From positions 2,232,001 to 2,296,000 of the forward strand of contig NZ_CP114040.1 of assembly GCF_026965555.1 (NCBI RefSeq): DNA of 64,000 nucleotides, given 5' to 3'. The notes beneath the pieces were generated by a model that did not search any database, was not told where the DNA came from, and was given only the letters and a program-made list of their open reading frames with translations. This document shows positions 8,496 to 17,830 of the stretch, one piece after another; the first letter of the stretch is position 1; every line of letters starts with the position of its first letter. The translations under genes were made by a program, and so were the position numbers. This DNA comes from Nannocystis punicea. GTDB lineage: Bacteria > Myxococcota_A > Polyangia > Nannocystales > Nannocystaceae.

Positions 8496-9077
8496 TCAAT
8501 CTTGCCGGACGACAGAGCTCAAGGTCTCGACCCGCGATGGAGTTACGACCCAGTCCTCCTCGGTGATCGCCCAACGCTCGTGATCTCGCCATTCGCCGGC
8601 GATGAAGAGGTAACGCGGCGAGAAGCCCTCCTTCGTGAAGCCGAGCCGGTGGACGAGGGCGATCGAGCGCACGTTTCCGGGTTGGATGTTCGCCTCGAGA
8701 CGGTGCAGGCCGAGCTCGCCGAAGGCGCGGTCGATGACGAGCCGCAGGCCCTCCGCCATGTGGCCGCGTCCCTCGCCCCCGGTGAACGCGTAGTACCCGA
8801 GGTGACCCGAACGGAACGCGCCCTTGACGATGTTGTTGATGTTGACGACTCCGACCAGACGCCCCTCGGTCCGGAGGAAAAAGCCGGCGTGGGCCGGCTC
8901 GCGGAGACGCTCGAGATAAGCAGCGAACGCGGCGGGCGAGGTGGGCGGGGAGACCCAACCCTCCTGGAGCTCACGGCTGGCGGCGACGGCGTCGAGGTAC
9001 TCCGACGCGTCGCCCTCGGACGGGGCGTGGAGGCTGACGTGAGGACCGCTGGCGAGGGGTCGGGGCATGGAGAGCAT
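8496..9077 (-). CDS. GNAT-family N-acetyltransferase, RimJ/RimL-like
   Basis: About 193 residues. The GNAT core includes VGVVNINNIVKGAF (beta strands), GEGRGHMAEGLRL (acetyl-CoA pyrophosphate-binding loop, Q/RxxGxG/A-like) and HRLEANIQPGNVRSIALVHR, a hallmark of the RimJ/RimL subgroup (Acetyltransf_3) that acetylates protein N termini or small amines. The start was placed at the ATG at 9077; ATG 9068 and GTG 9104 or 9107 are also in frame. It stands alone between gene-poor, repeat-rich flanks. The substrate is unknown. Confidence 0.82.
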   Translation of the reverse strand: MLSMPRPLASGPHVSLHAPSEGDASEYLDAVAASRELQEGWVSPPTSPAAFAAYLERLREPAHAGFFLRTEGRLVGVVNINNIVKGAFRSGHLGYYAFTGGEGRGHMAEGLRLVIDRAFGELGLHRLEANIQPGNVRSIALVHRLGFTKEGFSPRYLFIAGEWRDHERWAITEEDWVVTPSRVETLSSVVRQD

Positions 9078-9366
9078 GGTGCCGCGTCGGACTGCGGGCG
9101 TCACCACGCCTCAAGGCAAATGAGACATGCTGTGAGAGGCGCGATACGGGCGCATCCAGCGAATGCTCGTGGGGCGCGACGAGGCGCGTGGCGACGGTGG
9201 ATGCGCGAGGCGAACGTGTCGCGCGAAGGCGGTGGCGAAGGGCCTAGGTGGCGACGGGCGGATGCGATGCTCGCGGGCCTGTGGAGGACCGGCGAGACGC
9301 TCGCGTAGCGAGCGGCCTGTCGCGCGATCGCTCGGACGCGCGCGTGCTCGAGGGCGAGACGCGGGC

Positions 9367-9372
9367 TACCAT
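9367..9372 (+). promoter_or_regulatory. -10-like TACCAT before a leaderless start
   Basis: TACCAT ends 7 bases before the ATG at 9380. This matches the spacing seen at several other genes here. Confidence 0.4.
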
Positions 9373-9379
9373 GCGCGAC

Positions 9380-9733
9380 ATGGACAAGTTCGTGGTCATC
9401 TTCCAGGCTCCCGTCCCCGTCGGTCACCGCGTCGAGCTCGTGTGGTACGAGATCGAAGTGTCCGGGCTGTTCGGCGCGAGCCGCAAGCCGCGGCCGCACG
9501 AGCCGGTCGTCACCGACCTCGACACCGGCGTCGTGTACGTGTCCGATCGCGTGCTCGAGACCCCCGGCATGAAGGCGCCGGACGAGCCGCTCGCGGTCAG
9601 CGACGGCCTCGCTCGCGTGGCCAAGCCGGTGCGGCGCGTGCGGGGGATCGTCCGCGCCTGCCGCGTGGTCACGATCCGCAGCTTCTCGGATATCGACGTC
9701 CAGACCGAGCTGACGATCGCGCCCGAAGGTTGA
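9380..9733 (+). CDS. small protein of unknown function
   Basis: A 117-residue soluble protein beginning MDKFVVIFQAPVP, with no signal peptide or membrane segment. It has alternating hydrophobic strands (FVVIFQAPV, VELVWYEIEVSGLFG, GVVYVSDRV, VRRVRGIVRACRVVTI, VQTELTIAPEG), suggesting a small beta-rich fold. I do not recognise a family. The start at 9380 is preferred over 9371 or 9248 because TACCAT lies 7 bases upstream and the strand pattern begins here. A pair of CATG units follows the stop. Confidence 0.65.
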   Translation: MDKFVVIFQAPVPVGHRVELVWYEIEVSGLFGASRKPRPHEPVVTDLDTGVVYVSDRVLETPGMKAPDEPLAVSDGLARVAKPVRRVRGIVRACRVVTIRSFSDIDVQTELTIAPEG

Positions 9734-9779
9734 GCCGGAGACCCTCGCCGCGCAGCGGGCGGTGAAGGGTCGTTTAGAA

Positions 9780-9797
9780 CATGTCCTGGGGGACATG
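9780..9797. repeat. CATG pair, 14-bp spacing
   Basis: CATG at 9780 and 9794. The bases between are TCC-TGGG-GGA, so an exact 7-bp stem with a 4-base loop is possible. It lies between two plus-strand genes. Confidence 0.85.
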
Positions 9798-9950
9798 CGG
9801 TCGGGCGGCGCGCCCGCCGGGTTCGCGCACGACTGCCAGGAAGGATGGCGGTTGTCTGCCGGCGGCGGCGAATGTAAGCAGTGCGTAAGGGTCCAGCTCG
9901 ATGTCGACACGTAACATGACGTGGGGCTCGAGGTGGAGCTCGCAGGATGA

Positions 9951-10913
9951 ATGCTGATGCGTGCTGTCGACAATGTTTGGATGATTGTTGCCCTGTCACT
10001 CTGCTGCGCCTGCGATGACGCCGACGATCGGCGAGGTGACGTCGCCCTGGCGGCGGCTGTTCCCGGGGAGAACGACGCCTGCGTGGACGACGACGACCCC
10101 GCCTGCGCCGGGCGCGAGATGCTGGGAGCGGTCGGTGTGGCCCGCCGCTGCGGGACGCACCCGAGCCCCGCGGAGGTCGAGGCGATGGAGCTCGACTTCG
10201 CCGGTCGGAGGGCTCGCGCCGAGCAAATCTCGTTCGCGCCGCGCGTGATCCCGACGTACGTCCACGTGATCACCGACAGCGCCGGCAACGGCGGGACCGC
10301 GGTCGATCGCATCGACGCGCAGATCGACGTCCTCAACGCGGCCTACGTGAAGGCCGGCATCACGTTCGCGCTCGCCGGGGTCGACGTGACGGTGAACGAG
10401 GCCTGGTACGGGATGGGGTACCTGTCCGACGCGGAGAGCGAGGCCAAGGCGGCGCTGCGGATCGGCGGGCCGGGCGACCTCAACCTCTACGTCGCCAGCC
10501 TCGGCGACGGCCTGCTCGGCTGGGCGACGTTCCCGTCCTCTTACAGCAAGCGCCCGCAGGCCGACGGGGTCGTGATCCTGAACGAGAGCATGCCCGGCGG
10601 CTCCGCGGCGCCCTACGACCTCGGGGACACTGCGATCCACGAGGTCGGCCACTGGGTCGGGCTGTTCCACACCTTCGAGGGCGGTTGCGGCGGCGACTTC
10701 GACGACGGAGGCGACCGCGTCGCCGACACCCCGTGCGAGGCAGGGCCCGCGTTCGGCTGCCCCGTCGGCCGCGACTCCTGCCCGGAGCTGCCGGGCGAGG
10801 ACCCGATCTTCAACTACATGGATTACACCACCGACGCGTGCATCGACTCGTTCACGCACGGGCAGGTGACGCGCATGGCCTATCAGCTGGCGGTCTACCG
10901 CGGCGTCTCGTAA
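9951..10913 (+). CDS. M43 family (pappalysin/ulilysin-like) zinc metalloprotease lipoprotein
   Basis: A 320-residue secreted protease. The zinc site HEVGHWVGLFH (HExxHxxGxxH) begins at about residue 230. The Met-turn NYMDY is near residue 288 in the expected FNYMDYTTDACIDSFTHGQ context, and conserved cysteines flank both. An N-terminal hydrophobic segment ending ALSLCCAC acts as a lipoprotein or secretion signal, and an Asp-rich propeptide-like region follows. M43 enzymes cleave extracellular proteins, which fits a predatory or scavenging lifestyle. No inhibitor or maturation gene is adjacent. ATGs at 9951 and 9957 are both possible. Confidence 0.9.
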   Translation: MLMRAVDNVWMIVALSLCCACDDADDRRGDVALAAAVPGENDACVDDDDPACAGREMLGAVGVARRCGTHPSPAEVEAMELDFAGRRARAEQISFAPRVIPTYVHVITDSAGNGGTAVDRIDAQIDVLNAAYVKAGITFALAGVDVTVNEAWYGMGYLSDAESEAKAALRIGGPGDLNLYVASLGDGLLGWATFPSSYSKRPQADGVVILNESMPGGSAAPYDLGDTAIHEVGHWVGLFHTFEGGCGGDFDDGGDRVADTPCEAGPAFGCPVGRDSCPELPGEDPIFNYMDYTTDACIDSFTHGQVTRMAYQLAVYRGVS

Positions 10914-11323
10914 GACGAGCGTGGCCGGTGTCGCCGCTTGACGCGTGAAGTACCGCGGATTCTCGCCACGCCTCGCGCGTCCGCGGTGCCGAGAGTCGAT
11001 CGCCACGTCGGAGCGCTCACGCGAATGCTCGCTCCGTCGCGGAGATCGTTCGAGGGTTCGCGCGGGCTCCAGGTCTGCGCGCGCTCGCCTCTCGCCTGAC
11101 GTCACCTGGCGATAGGGACAGGAGCGTCTCGCACGCGAGGACGGTGCGCCGCGCGGTGAAGACGCTGCCTCGTCCGCGCCTCGCCGCTGCCAACGCGCCC
11201 GCTTCCGCAGGCCCGGCGCTCCACGAATTCGTGCGTTCTCGGGGGGCCGCGCTGCGACGGTGTCCGCGGGCCGGACGGCGCGGGCGCCTGTCCGTCCTGC
11301 TTTTTCGCGCTGGCCTCGCGGTG
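10914..11323. other. gene-free intergenic region
   Basis: About 410 bases without a credible gene. Short open frames here show no hydrophobic pattern, ribosome-binding site or recognisable motif. Confidence 0.5.
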
Positions 11324-11329
11324 TAGAGT
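11324..11329 (+). promoter_or_regulatory. -10-like TAGAGT before a leaderless start
   Basis: TAGAGT ends 7 bases before the ATG of the RsbR-like gene; no Shine-Dalgarno sequence is visible. Confidence 0.45.
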
Positions 11330-11336
11330 CCCGGCG

Positions 11337-12302
11337 ATGGGGGCGGACGACAGGTCGCGCGAAGAGCTCGCTCGCGAGGTGGAGGCGCTTCGGCGGCAGG
11401 TCGAGGCGCTGACGGTCGCGGCGCGCAGGTACCACGCGATCGTCGGCAACACTGCGTTGAGCGTGCAGGTCTGCGACGCGGGCGGGCGAGTCGTCGAGGT
11501 CAACAAGGGCTTCGAGAAGCTGTGGAAGTTGAGCCTCGAGGTCGTGCGCGACCACGTCATCCTGGAGGACATGCAGCTCGAGCCGTCCGGGAGCCTGCGC
11601 GGGGTCCGGCACGCCTACGCGACCGGCGAGGCGACCAGGCTGCCGGCGATCCGCTACGACCCGAAACACACCGAGGGGGTGTCCCAGGGGTCGGCCGGGT
11701 GGGTGGCGTCCTCGATCTACCCGGTGAAGAACGAGGCGGGCGAGCTGCTCGAGGCGGTGGTGATGCACTACGAGATCGGCGAGCTCGCGCGCAGCGAGGA
11801 GGAGCTGCGGGCCCAGAACGAGGCGCTCGAGGCGGCGGTCGCGGCGAGGACGGCCGAGCTGTCGGCGCACCTGCGGCTGCTCCGCGAGCAACAGCAGTCG
11901 ATCCGCGAGCTGTCGACGCCCGTGATCCGGCTGTGGGAGGGGATCCTGGCGCTGCCGCTGATCGGGATGATCGACGCGGAGCGAGCGGCGCAGATCATGG
12001 AGAACCTGCTGTCGGCGATCGTGCAGCAGCGGGCGTCGCAGGTGATCCTCGACGTGACGGGCGTGCCCGTGATCGACGCGGACGTGGCCTCGCACCTGTT
12101 CAAGAGCGTGGGCGCGGCGGGGCTGCTCGGGGTGCACTGCATCGTGGTGGGGATCTCGCCGAAGATGGCGCAGACTCTGGTCGACCTGGACGTCGACTTC
12201 GCTCGCGTCACCACGGCGCCGAGCCTGCAAGAGGGGCTGCGGCAGGCGCTCACGCGGCGAGTCGAGCGATCGCCGAGGCACGGGGTGAAGGCGCAGGGCT
12301 GA
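11337..12302 (+). CDS. RsbR-like stressosome protein (PAS plus STAS)
   Basis: A 321-residue cytosolic protein. An N-terminal coiled coil (1-28) leads into a PAS domain (about 30-147, YHAIVGNTALSVQVCDAGGR). A second coiled coil (about 150-190) is followed by a C-terminal STAS domain (about 195-305, STPVIRLWEGILALPLIG and VILDVTGVPVIDADVASHL). This is the layout of RsbR co-antagonists, which build stressosomes with RsbS and the kinase RsbT. Neither RsbS nor RsbT is next to it. A decayed STAS paralog lies at 7640-7850. Likely signal: redox, light or ligand sensed by the PAS domain. Confidence 0.85.
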   Translation: MGADDRSREELAREVEALRRQVEALTVAARRYHAIVGNTALSVQVCDAGGRVVEVNKGFEKLWKLSLEVVRDHVILEDMQLEPSGSLRGVRHAYATGEATRLPAIRYDPKHTEGVSQGSAGWVASSIYPVKNEAGELLEAVVMHYEIGELARSEEELRAQNEALEAAVAARTAELSAHLRLLREQQQSIRELSTPVIRLWEGILALPLIGMIDAERAAQIMENLLSAIVQQRASQVILDVTGVPVIDADVASHLFKSVGAAGLLGVHCIVVGISPKMAQTLVDLDVDFARVTTAPSLQEGLRQALTRRVERSPRHGVKAQG

Positions 12303-12318
12303 CGGCGGGCGTCGCTTC

Positions 12319-12480
12319 GACGAGGCGCATAGCGAGCGATGGGCGTGGCGCTGACGGACGCGACGTCTTCGTCGCGGACGTGCCCCGCGAGCGATGGACA
12401 AGGCGCTGGTGTCGGCGGTGAGGCGACGGACGCGTCGTCTTCGTCGACGAGGCGCGTCGCGAGCGATGGATGGGGCGCTG
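12319..12480. repeat. imperfect tandem repeats
   Basis: GCGAGCGATGG, four variable bases and GGCGCTG occur at about 12331, 12387 and 12459, embedded in longer similar blocks containing GTCTTCGTCG. No gene is present between the RsbR-like and histidine kinase genes. Confidence 0.65.
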
Positions 12481-12556
12481 GTACTCGGCGCAGCGATCGG
12501 CGGTGACGCGACGAGCGTGACGACGCCGGCGAATGGACTCCGCGCTGCGTGGCAGG

Positions 12557-13918
12557 TCAGGCGCGGGCGATGACGAGGTGGAAGCAGGCGCCGCCGCCGG
12601 GGCGCTCGCTGACCCAGGCGCGGCCGCCGTGGGCCTCCGCGACCTCGCGGACGATGGCGAGGCCGAGGCCGGCGCCGTCGATGCCGCGCTGGAGGCGGCG
12701 GAACGGGGCGAAGATCGTCTCGCGGTGCTCGAGCGGGACGCCGGGGCCGCGGTCCTCGACGAGGAGCTCGAGCGCGGTCTCGCCGTCGCGCACCGTGAGG
12801 TCGACGGCGCTGCCGACGGGGGCGAACTTGATGGCGTTGGCCAGCAGGTTGTCGACGGCCTGGCGCAGGGGGCCCGGGTTGGCGCGGATCGGGGCGGCCT
12901 CGGGGGCGTGAAGGTGCAAGGAGATCGAGCGCCGCTCGGCGACGAGGTGGTGGCTGGCGATGGCGTCGCGCACGCTGGCGACGGCGTCGAGCGGGACGCG
13001 CTCCCACTCCGACCGGCGCAGGCTGGCCATCGCCAGCAGCTTGCTGGCGAGCTCGCCGAGGCGGTCGACCTCGGTGCGCACGCGCGTGAGGGCGTCGACG
13101 AGCTGATCGGGCGAGCGCTCGCGCCGGAGGGTGACGTCGATCTCCATGCGCATGGCCGTCAACGGGGTCCGCAGCTCGTGAGCGGCGTCGGCGACCAGGC
13201 GGTGCTGCAGCTCGGAGGCGGTGCGCAGCTTGTCGGTGGCGTCGGCGATGGCGTGGCGCAGGCTGGCGATCACGTCGGTGCCGGGATCGGCGGGCGGCAA
13301 GGTCGAGAAGTCGCCGTCTTGCAGGCGCTGCATGTGCGCGTGCAATTGTTGCACGCGCTGCACGAGGCCGCGGGCGTGGGCGACCTGCAGCAGGAGCATC
13401 AGCAGGGTGACCGCCGCGCCGATCAGGGCGGCGGCGCGGGCGTAGGCGGCCAGGGCGGCGTCGTTGGAGGCGAGCGAGACGGCCAGCCACAGCGCGTGCG
13501 GCTCGCCGCGCGGCGAGTCGATGGCGAGGGAGAGCTCGCGGATCCGCTCGCCGCCGGGGAGCACGCGCGTCTGCAGGGCCGGGGCGCGGGCGACGTCGGC
13601 GGCGGTGAGCCGCTCCGGCGCGACCGTGTCGGCGGGGTAGGCGAGCAGGCGCGCGCCGTCGGGGCCGTAGAGCGCGCCCTGGTGGTGCAGCCGCTGCAGG
13701 TCGGCGACCAGGGCGGAGTCGCCGAAGTGGAGGTGGGCGTCCTGACCTGGCCGATCGAACAGGCTGACGGACTCGCTGGCGGCCTGCAGGGTGAGGCCGC
13801 GGTCGACCGACTCGAGCAAGAGGTGGTCGAGGACGAGGCCGATGAGGAACAGCGCCAGGGCGATCAGGGCGGCCGGGATGACGGCGCCGAACAGGAGCAG
13901 CCGGCGGTGCAGGGTCAT
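12557..13918 (-). CDS. two-component sensor histidine kinase of the RND operon
   Basis: A 453-residue kinase. Transmembrane segments lie near residues 6-30 and 170-192 and flank a periplasmic sensor region (about 31-170). HAMP follows, then HisKA with HELRTPLTAM (phospho-acceptor His near 247), then HATPase_c with DNLLANAIKFAP (N box), DRGPGVP (G1) and GAGLGLAIVREV (G2). It is the last gene of the minus-strand operon MFP-RND-response regulator-kinase and probably senses periplasmic metal, as CusS or CzcS does. The start was placed at the ATG opening MTLHRR. Upstream in-frame codons cross a CATG array and are unlikely to be translated. Confidence 0.9.
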   Translation of the reverse strand: MTLHRRLLLFGAVIPAALIALALFLIGLVLDHLLLESVDRGLTLQAASESVSLFDRPGQDAHLHFGDSALVADLQRLHHQGALYGPDGARLLAYPADTVAPERLTAADVARAPALQTRVLPGGERIRELSLAIDSPRGEPHALWLAVSLASNDAALAAYARAAALIGAAVTLLMLLLQVAHARGLVQRVQQLHAHMQRLQDGDFSTLPPADPGTDVIASLRHAIADATDKLRTASELQHRLVADAAHELRTPLTAMRMEIDVTLRRERSPDQLVDALTRVRTEVDRLGELASKLLAMASLRRSEWERVPLDAVASVRDAIASHHLVAERRSISLHLHAPEAAPIRANPGPLRQAVDNLLANAIKFAPVGSAVDLTVRDGETALELLVEDRGPGVPLEHRETIFAPFRRLQRGIDGAGLGLAIVREVAEAHGGRAWVSERPGGGACFHLVIARA

Positions 13919-13987
13919 CGGCGGAGGGCTCCGACCCGGGCGGCGACGACGCGGCGGGGCGCGCCGGAGGTGCGGGCGAGGGCCCGG

Positions 13988-14061
13988 AATGCCCGAGAGG
14001 ACATGCTCATAAGAGAATGTTCGAACGGGCATGGCCGATCAGGCATGTCGATATGGACATG
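13988..14061. repeat. 14-bp-period array, six units
   Basis: AATG 13988, CATG 14002, AATG 14016, CATG 14030, 14044 and 14058 in unbroken 14-bp register. It lies between the response regulator and histidine kinase genes of one operon, so it would be part of their mRNA. Confidence 0.92.
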
Positions 14062-14084
14062 TCCGGCGGGACCGCATCGACGTG

Positions 14085-14765
14085 TCATCGCTCGCCTCCG
14101 GGGAGCAGGCGGAAGCCGACGCCGCGCTGGGCGCGGATGACGGGGGCGTCGTCGCCGAGCTGGGCCAGCTTGGCGCGCAGGTAGCCGACGTAGACGTCGA
14201 GGACGTTGGGCTCGCCGTCGAAGTTGGGGCCCCACACCGCGGCGAGCAGCTCGCTGCGGGTGAGGACCTCGCCGACGCGGCGGAACAGCAGGTTGCAGAG
14301 GGCGAACTCGCGGGCGGTGAGGGCGACCTCGTGGGCGCCGCGGACGAGGGCGCGCTGGCGGGTGTCGAGGCCGACGTCGCCGGCGCGGAGGTGGACGACG
14401 TCGCCGCCGCGCCGGCGGGCGAGCACCTCGATGCGGGCCAGCAGCTCGCTGAAGTCGAACGGCTTGACGAGGTAGTCGTCGGCGCCGGTGCGCAGGCCGA
14501 GGACGCGCTCGCCGACGCTGCCGCGGGCGGTCAGCATGAGCACGGGGGTGTCGACGCCGCGGGCCCGCCAGGCGCGCAGCAGCGACAGGCCGTCGCCGTC
14601 GGGCAGCATCCAGTCGAGCAGGACGACGTCGTAGGCGATCGTCTGCGCCTGGCCGAGGGCGTCGGCGCTGGTGGTGCAGGCGTCGACGAGGTGGCCCTCC
14701 TCGCCGAGGCCGCGCTGCAGCAGCAGCAGCAGCCGCTCGTCGTCCTCGACCACGAGGATCCTCAT
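14085..14765 (-). CDS. OmpR/PhoB-family response regulator of the RND operon
   Basis: A 226-residue protein. The receiver domain has the acidic pair EDD at residues 7-9, phospho-acceptor Asp in VLLDWMLPDG, conserved Thr in MLTARG and Lys in YLVKPF. A winged-helix DNA-binding domain ends in YVGYLRAKL and VIRAQRGVGFRL. It is closest in type to CopR/CusR/CzcR regulators, which activate RND metal-efflux operons. Its ATG overlaps the RND stop by four bases (ATGA), indicating translational coupling. A six-unit CATG array separates it from the kinase gene downstream. Confidence 0.93.
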   Translation of the reverse strand: MRILVVEDDERLLLLLQRGLGEEGHLVDACTTSADALGQAQTIAYDVVLLDWMLPDGDGLSLLRAWRARGVDTPVLMLTARGSVGERVLGLRTGADDYLVKPFDFSELLARIEVLARRRGGDVVHLRAGDVGLDTRQRALVRGAHEVALTAREFALCNLLFRRVGEVLTRSELLAAVWGPNFDGEPNVLDVYVGYLRAKLAQLGDDAPVIRAQRGVGFRLLPGGER

Positions 14766-17700
14766 GAGGGGCGGCTCCTGCCGGCGAAGAACGGGTAGAG
14801 CGCGGGGAGGATGACGAGGGTCAGCAGGGTCGAGGAGACCAGGCCGCCGACGACCACAGTGGCGAGCGGGCGCTGGACCTCGGCGCCGGTGCCGGTGGCG
14901 AGCATCATCGGCACGAAGCCGAGCGCGGCCACCGAGGCGGTCATCAGCACCGGGCGCATGCGCGACTCGGCGGCCGCGAAGGCGGCCCGGCGCGGGTCGT
15001 GACCCTGCGCGAGGAGCTGGTCGATCTGCGCCAGCAGCACCACGCCGTTGAGCACGGCGATCCCGCTGAGGGCGATGAAGCCGATCGCGGCGGACAGCGA
15101 CAGGGGGAGGCCGCGCAAGGTCAGGGCCAGGATGCCACCGACGCAGGCGAACGGCACGTGGGTGAAGATCAGGGCGGCGGGGCGCAGGCGGCGGAAGGCG
15201 AGCAAGAGGACGGCGAAGATCGCGGCGACGACCACGGGGATGACCCAGGCCAGGCGGGCGCGGGCCTCGGCCAGCGACTCGTACTGGCCGCCCCACACCG
15301 ACCGGGTGCCGCGGGGCAGCGGGACGCGCGCGGCGAGCTCGGCCTTGAGCGCCTCGACGACGTCGCCGAGCGCGGCGCCGCGGACGTTGAAGCCGACGAC
15401 GATCCGCCGCTGGGCGTCGTCGTGGTTGACGAGGCTGGCGGCCGGGTGCTGCTCGACGGTGGCGAGGTGCTCGAGCTCGATGAGGGCGCCGTCGGCCGTC
15501 GGCACCGGCACGCGCGCGAGCAGGCTGGCCGGCGGCGGCTCGCCCAGGCGCACGCGCACCGGCAGGCGCAGCGGGCCGACGTAGGTGTAGCCGGCGGTGA
15601 CGCCGGTGCGGATCGCCTGGACCACGCGCAGGACGTCGGCGGCGACCATGCCGTGGCTGCCGGCGGCGAGCATGCGCGGGCGGACCTCGGCGACCGCGAC
15701 GTCGGGCGGGGCCATGATGCGGACGTCGACCGCGCCGTGCTGTTCGGCGATGACTTCGGCTGTCTGTTCGGCCAGGTCGCGCAGCTGCGCGAGGTCGTCG
15801 CCGAAGATGCTGAGGGACACGTCGGTGACCGCGCCGCCGAGCAGCTCGTTGAAGCGCATCTGGATCGGCTGGGTGAAGACGACGACGTCGGCGGGGGCCC
15901 TGGCGGCCAGGAGGGCGCCTAACTCTTGCACGAGGCCGTCCTTGTCGAGGCCGTCGCGCCACTGGGACCTCGGCGCGAGCTCGACGAACACGTCGGCCTG
16001 CTCGATGCCCATGATGTCGGTGGCGACCGCGGGCGAGCCGATCCGCGCGACCACTGCGCGGACCTCGGGGACCTCGCCGAGCAGGACCTGCTCCATCGCG
16101 GTGGCCTCGCGCACGGCCGAGTCGAGCGAGATGTTGGGCGCGCGCTCGGTCTGGATCACGAGGTCGCCCTCGTCGAGCTGGGGGACGAAGGCGGCGCCGG
16201 TGCGGCTGAACAGCCAGCCGCCGAGGACCAGGCAGGCGAGGGCGAAGGCGGCGACGAGGAGCGGGGCGCGGGTGGCCGCGCGCAGGACCGGGTGGTAGGC
16301 GCGCTCGGCCAGGCGGACGACCAACGGTTCGCGGGCCGGGACGTCGCGCGGGCGCAGGACCGCGGCCGCGGCCGCGGGGACGAAGGTGAGGGCGAGGATC
16401 AGGGCGGCGAGCAGGGCCATGATCACCGCCGCGGCCATCGGCCGGAACATCTTGCCGTCGACGCCGGTGAGGCTGACGATCGGGACGTAGACCAGCAGGA
16501 TGACGAGGACCGAGAAGAACACCGGGCGGGCGACGCCGCGGGTCCACTCGGCGACCTTGGTCGGCGTGAGCGCGGCGCCGACGGCCCCGCAGAAGACGGC
16601 CTCGACCATGACGACCGCGCCGTCGACCAGCAGGCCGAAGTCGATCGCGCCGAGGCTCATGAGGTTGCCGGGGATGTCGAGCAGCGCCATGCCGGCCAGC
16701 GCGAACACCATCGACAGCGGGATCACCAGCGCGACCAGCAGACCGGCGCGGAAGCTGCCGAGCATGGCGAACAGGACGACGACGACCAAGAGGCCGCCCT
16801 CGAGCAGGTTCCTGGCGACGGTCGCGAGGGTGGCGCCGACCAGCTTGGAGCGGTCGTAGACGAGGTCGACGGTCACGTCCTCGGGCAGGGCGGCGTCGAC
16901 GTCGACCATGCGCGCGTGCAGCCGCTCCATCACCTGCAGGGCGTTGGCGCCGCGCAGCATCTGGACCATGACGTAGACGGTCTCGCCCTCGCCGTTGGAG
17001 GTGGCGGCGCCGATCCGCGGCAGGCTGCCCCAGCGGACGTCGGCGACGTCGGCGATCCGCAGGCCGGGCTCGCCGCTGACCGCGGGCCGCACGAGGGCGC
17101 TGCCGAGCTCCTGCGGGGTGGTCGGGCGCGAGATGCCGCGGAGCAGGACCTGAGATGTCCCATCGGCCAGGTTGGCCCCGGCGGCGGTGCCGGTGGCGGC
17201 GACCACCGCGGCCTCGAGCTGGCCGAGAGTGAGGCGCCAGCGGGCCATGGCGTCGGGCTTGCCGACGACGTCGAGGGTGCGCCGCTCGCCGCCCCAGGTG
17301 TTGACCTCGACGACGCCGTCGACGGCGCGCAGCAGGGGGACGAGGCGCAGCTCGACGAGCTCGAGCAGCTCGGCCGGGGTGCGCTCGGGCGAGCGGATCG
17401 TGAAGTGGAAGATCTCGCCGAGGCCGCCGGTCAGCGGGCCGAGCTCCGGCGCGTCGATGCCGTCGGGCAGGCGATCGCCGACCAGCGCCAGCCGCTCCTG
17501 CACCATCTGGCGGGCGAGGAAGGGGCTCACGTCGTCGCCGAACACCGCGGTGATCGAGGAGATGCCGTAGCGCGAGACGCTGCGCTGCTTGACCATGCCG
17601 GGGATGCCGCCGAGGCCGATCTCGATCGGTCGGGTCACCAGGCGCTCGACCTCCTCGGGGGTGAGGCCGCTGGCGCGCGTGAGCACGAGGACCTGGTTGG

Positions 17701-17830
17701 TGGTGACGTCGGGCAGGGCGTCGAAGCGCAGGCGCGCGGCGACGAACGCGGCCAGGATGGTGGCGACGAGGGTGACGAGGAGGACCGCGCGCCGACGGAC
17801 CACCGAGGCGTGGACCAGGGCCTCGATCAC
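14762..17830 (-). CDS. CzcA-type heavy-metal RND efflux pump, inner-membrane subunit
   Basis: A 1022-residue RND transporter, the usual length. It has an N-terminal membrane helix, two large periplasmic loops and two six-helix bundles. The TM4 motif DFGLLVDGAVVMVEA matches the divalent-metal class of heavy-metal RND pumps (DFGxxxDGAVxxVEN), except that the usual Asn is Ala. It should export divalent cations by proton antiport with the adaptor encoded just upstream. It starts at a GTG that overlaps the adaptor stop by four bases and ends overlapping the response-regulator ATG, so adaptor, pump and regulator are coupled. No outer-membrane channel belongs to this operon. Confidence 0.92.
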   Translation of the reverse strand: MIEALVHASVVRRRAVLLVTLVATILAAFVAARLRFDALPDVTTNQVLVLTRASGLTPEEVERLVTRPIEIGLGGIPGMVKQRSVSRYGISSITAVFGDDVSPFLARQMVQERLALVGDRLPDGIDAPELGPLTGGLGEIFHFTIRSPERTPAELLELVELRLVPLLRAVDGVVEVNTWGGERRTLDVVGKPDAMARWRLTLGQLEAAVVAATGTAAGANLADGTSQVLLRGISRPTTPQELGSALVRPAVSGEPGLRIADVADVRWGSLPRIGAATSNGEGETVYVMVQMLRGANALQVMERLHARMVDVDAALPEDVTVDLVYDRSKLVGATLATVARNLLEGGLLVVVVLFAMLGSFRAGLLVALVIPLSMVFALAGMALLDIPGNLMSLGAIDFGLLVDGAVVMVEAVFCGAVGAALTPTKVAEWTRGVARPVFFSVLVILLVYVPIVSLTGVDGKMFRPMAAAVIMALLAALILALTFVPAAAAAVLRPRDVPAREPLVVRLAERAYHPVLRAATRAPLLVAAFALACLVLGGWLFSRTGAAFVPQLDEGDLVIQTERAPNISLDSAVREATAMEQVLLGEVPEVRAVVARIGSPAVATDIMGIEQADVFVELAPRSQWRDGLDKDGLVQELGALLAARAPADVVVFTQPIQMRFNELLGGAVTDVSLSIFGDDLAQLRDLAEQTAEVIAEQHGAVDVRIMAPPDVAVAEVRPRMLAAGSHGMVAADVLRVVQAIRTGVTAGYTYVGPLRLPVRVRLGEPPPASLLARVPVPTADGALIELEHLATVEQHPAASLVNHDDAQRRIVVGFNVRGAALGDVVEALKAELAARVPLPRGTRSVWGGQYESLAEARARLAWVIPVVVAAIFAVLLLAFRRLRPAALIFTHVPFACVGGILALTLRGLPLSLSAAIGFIALSGIAVLNGVVLLAQIDQLLAQGHDPRRAAFAAAESRMRPVLMTASVAALGFVPMMLATGTGAEVQRPLATVVVGGLVSSTLLTLVILPALYPFFAGRSRPS

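Noticed and set aside
11144..11326. 60-codon open frame upstream of the RsbR-like gene
   Set aside because: No ribosome-binding site, hydrophobic pattern or family similarity; it overlaps the likely promoter of the next gene.
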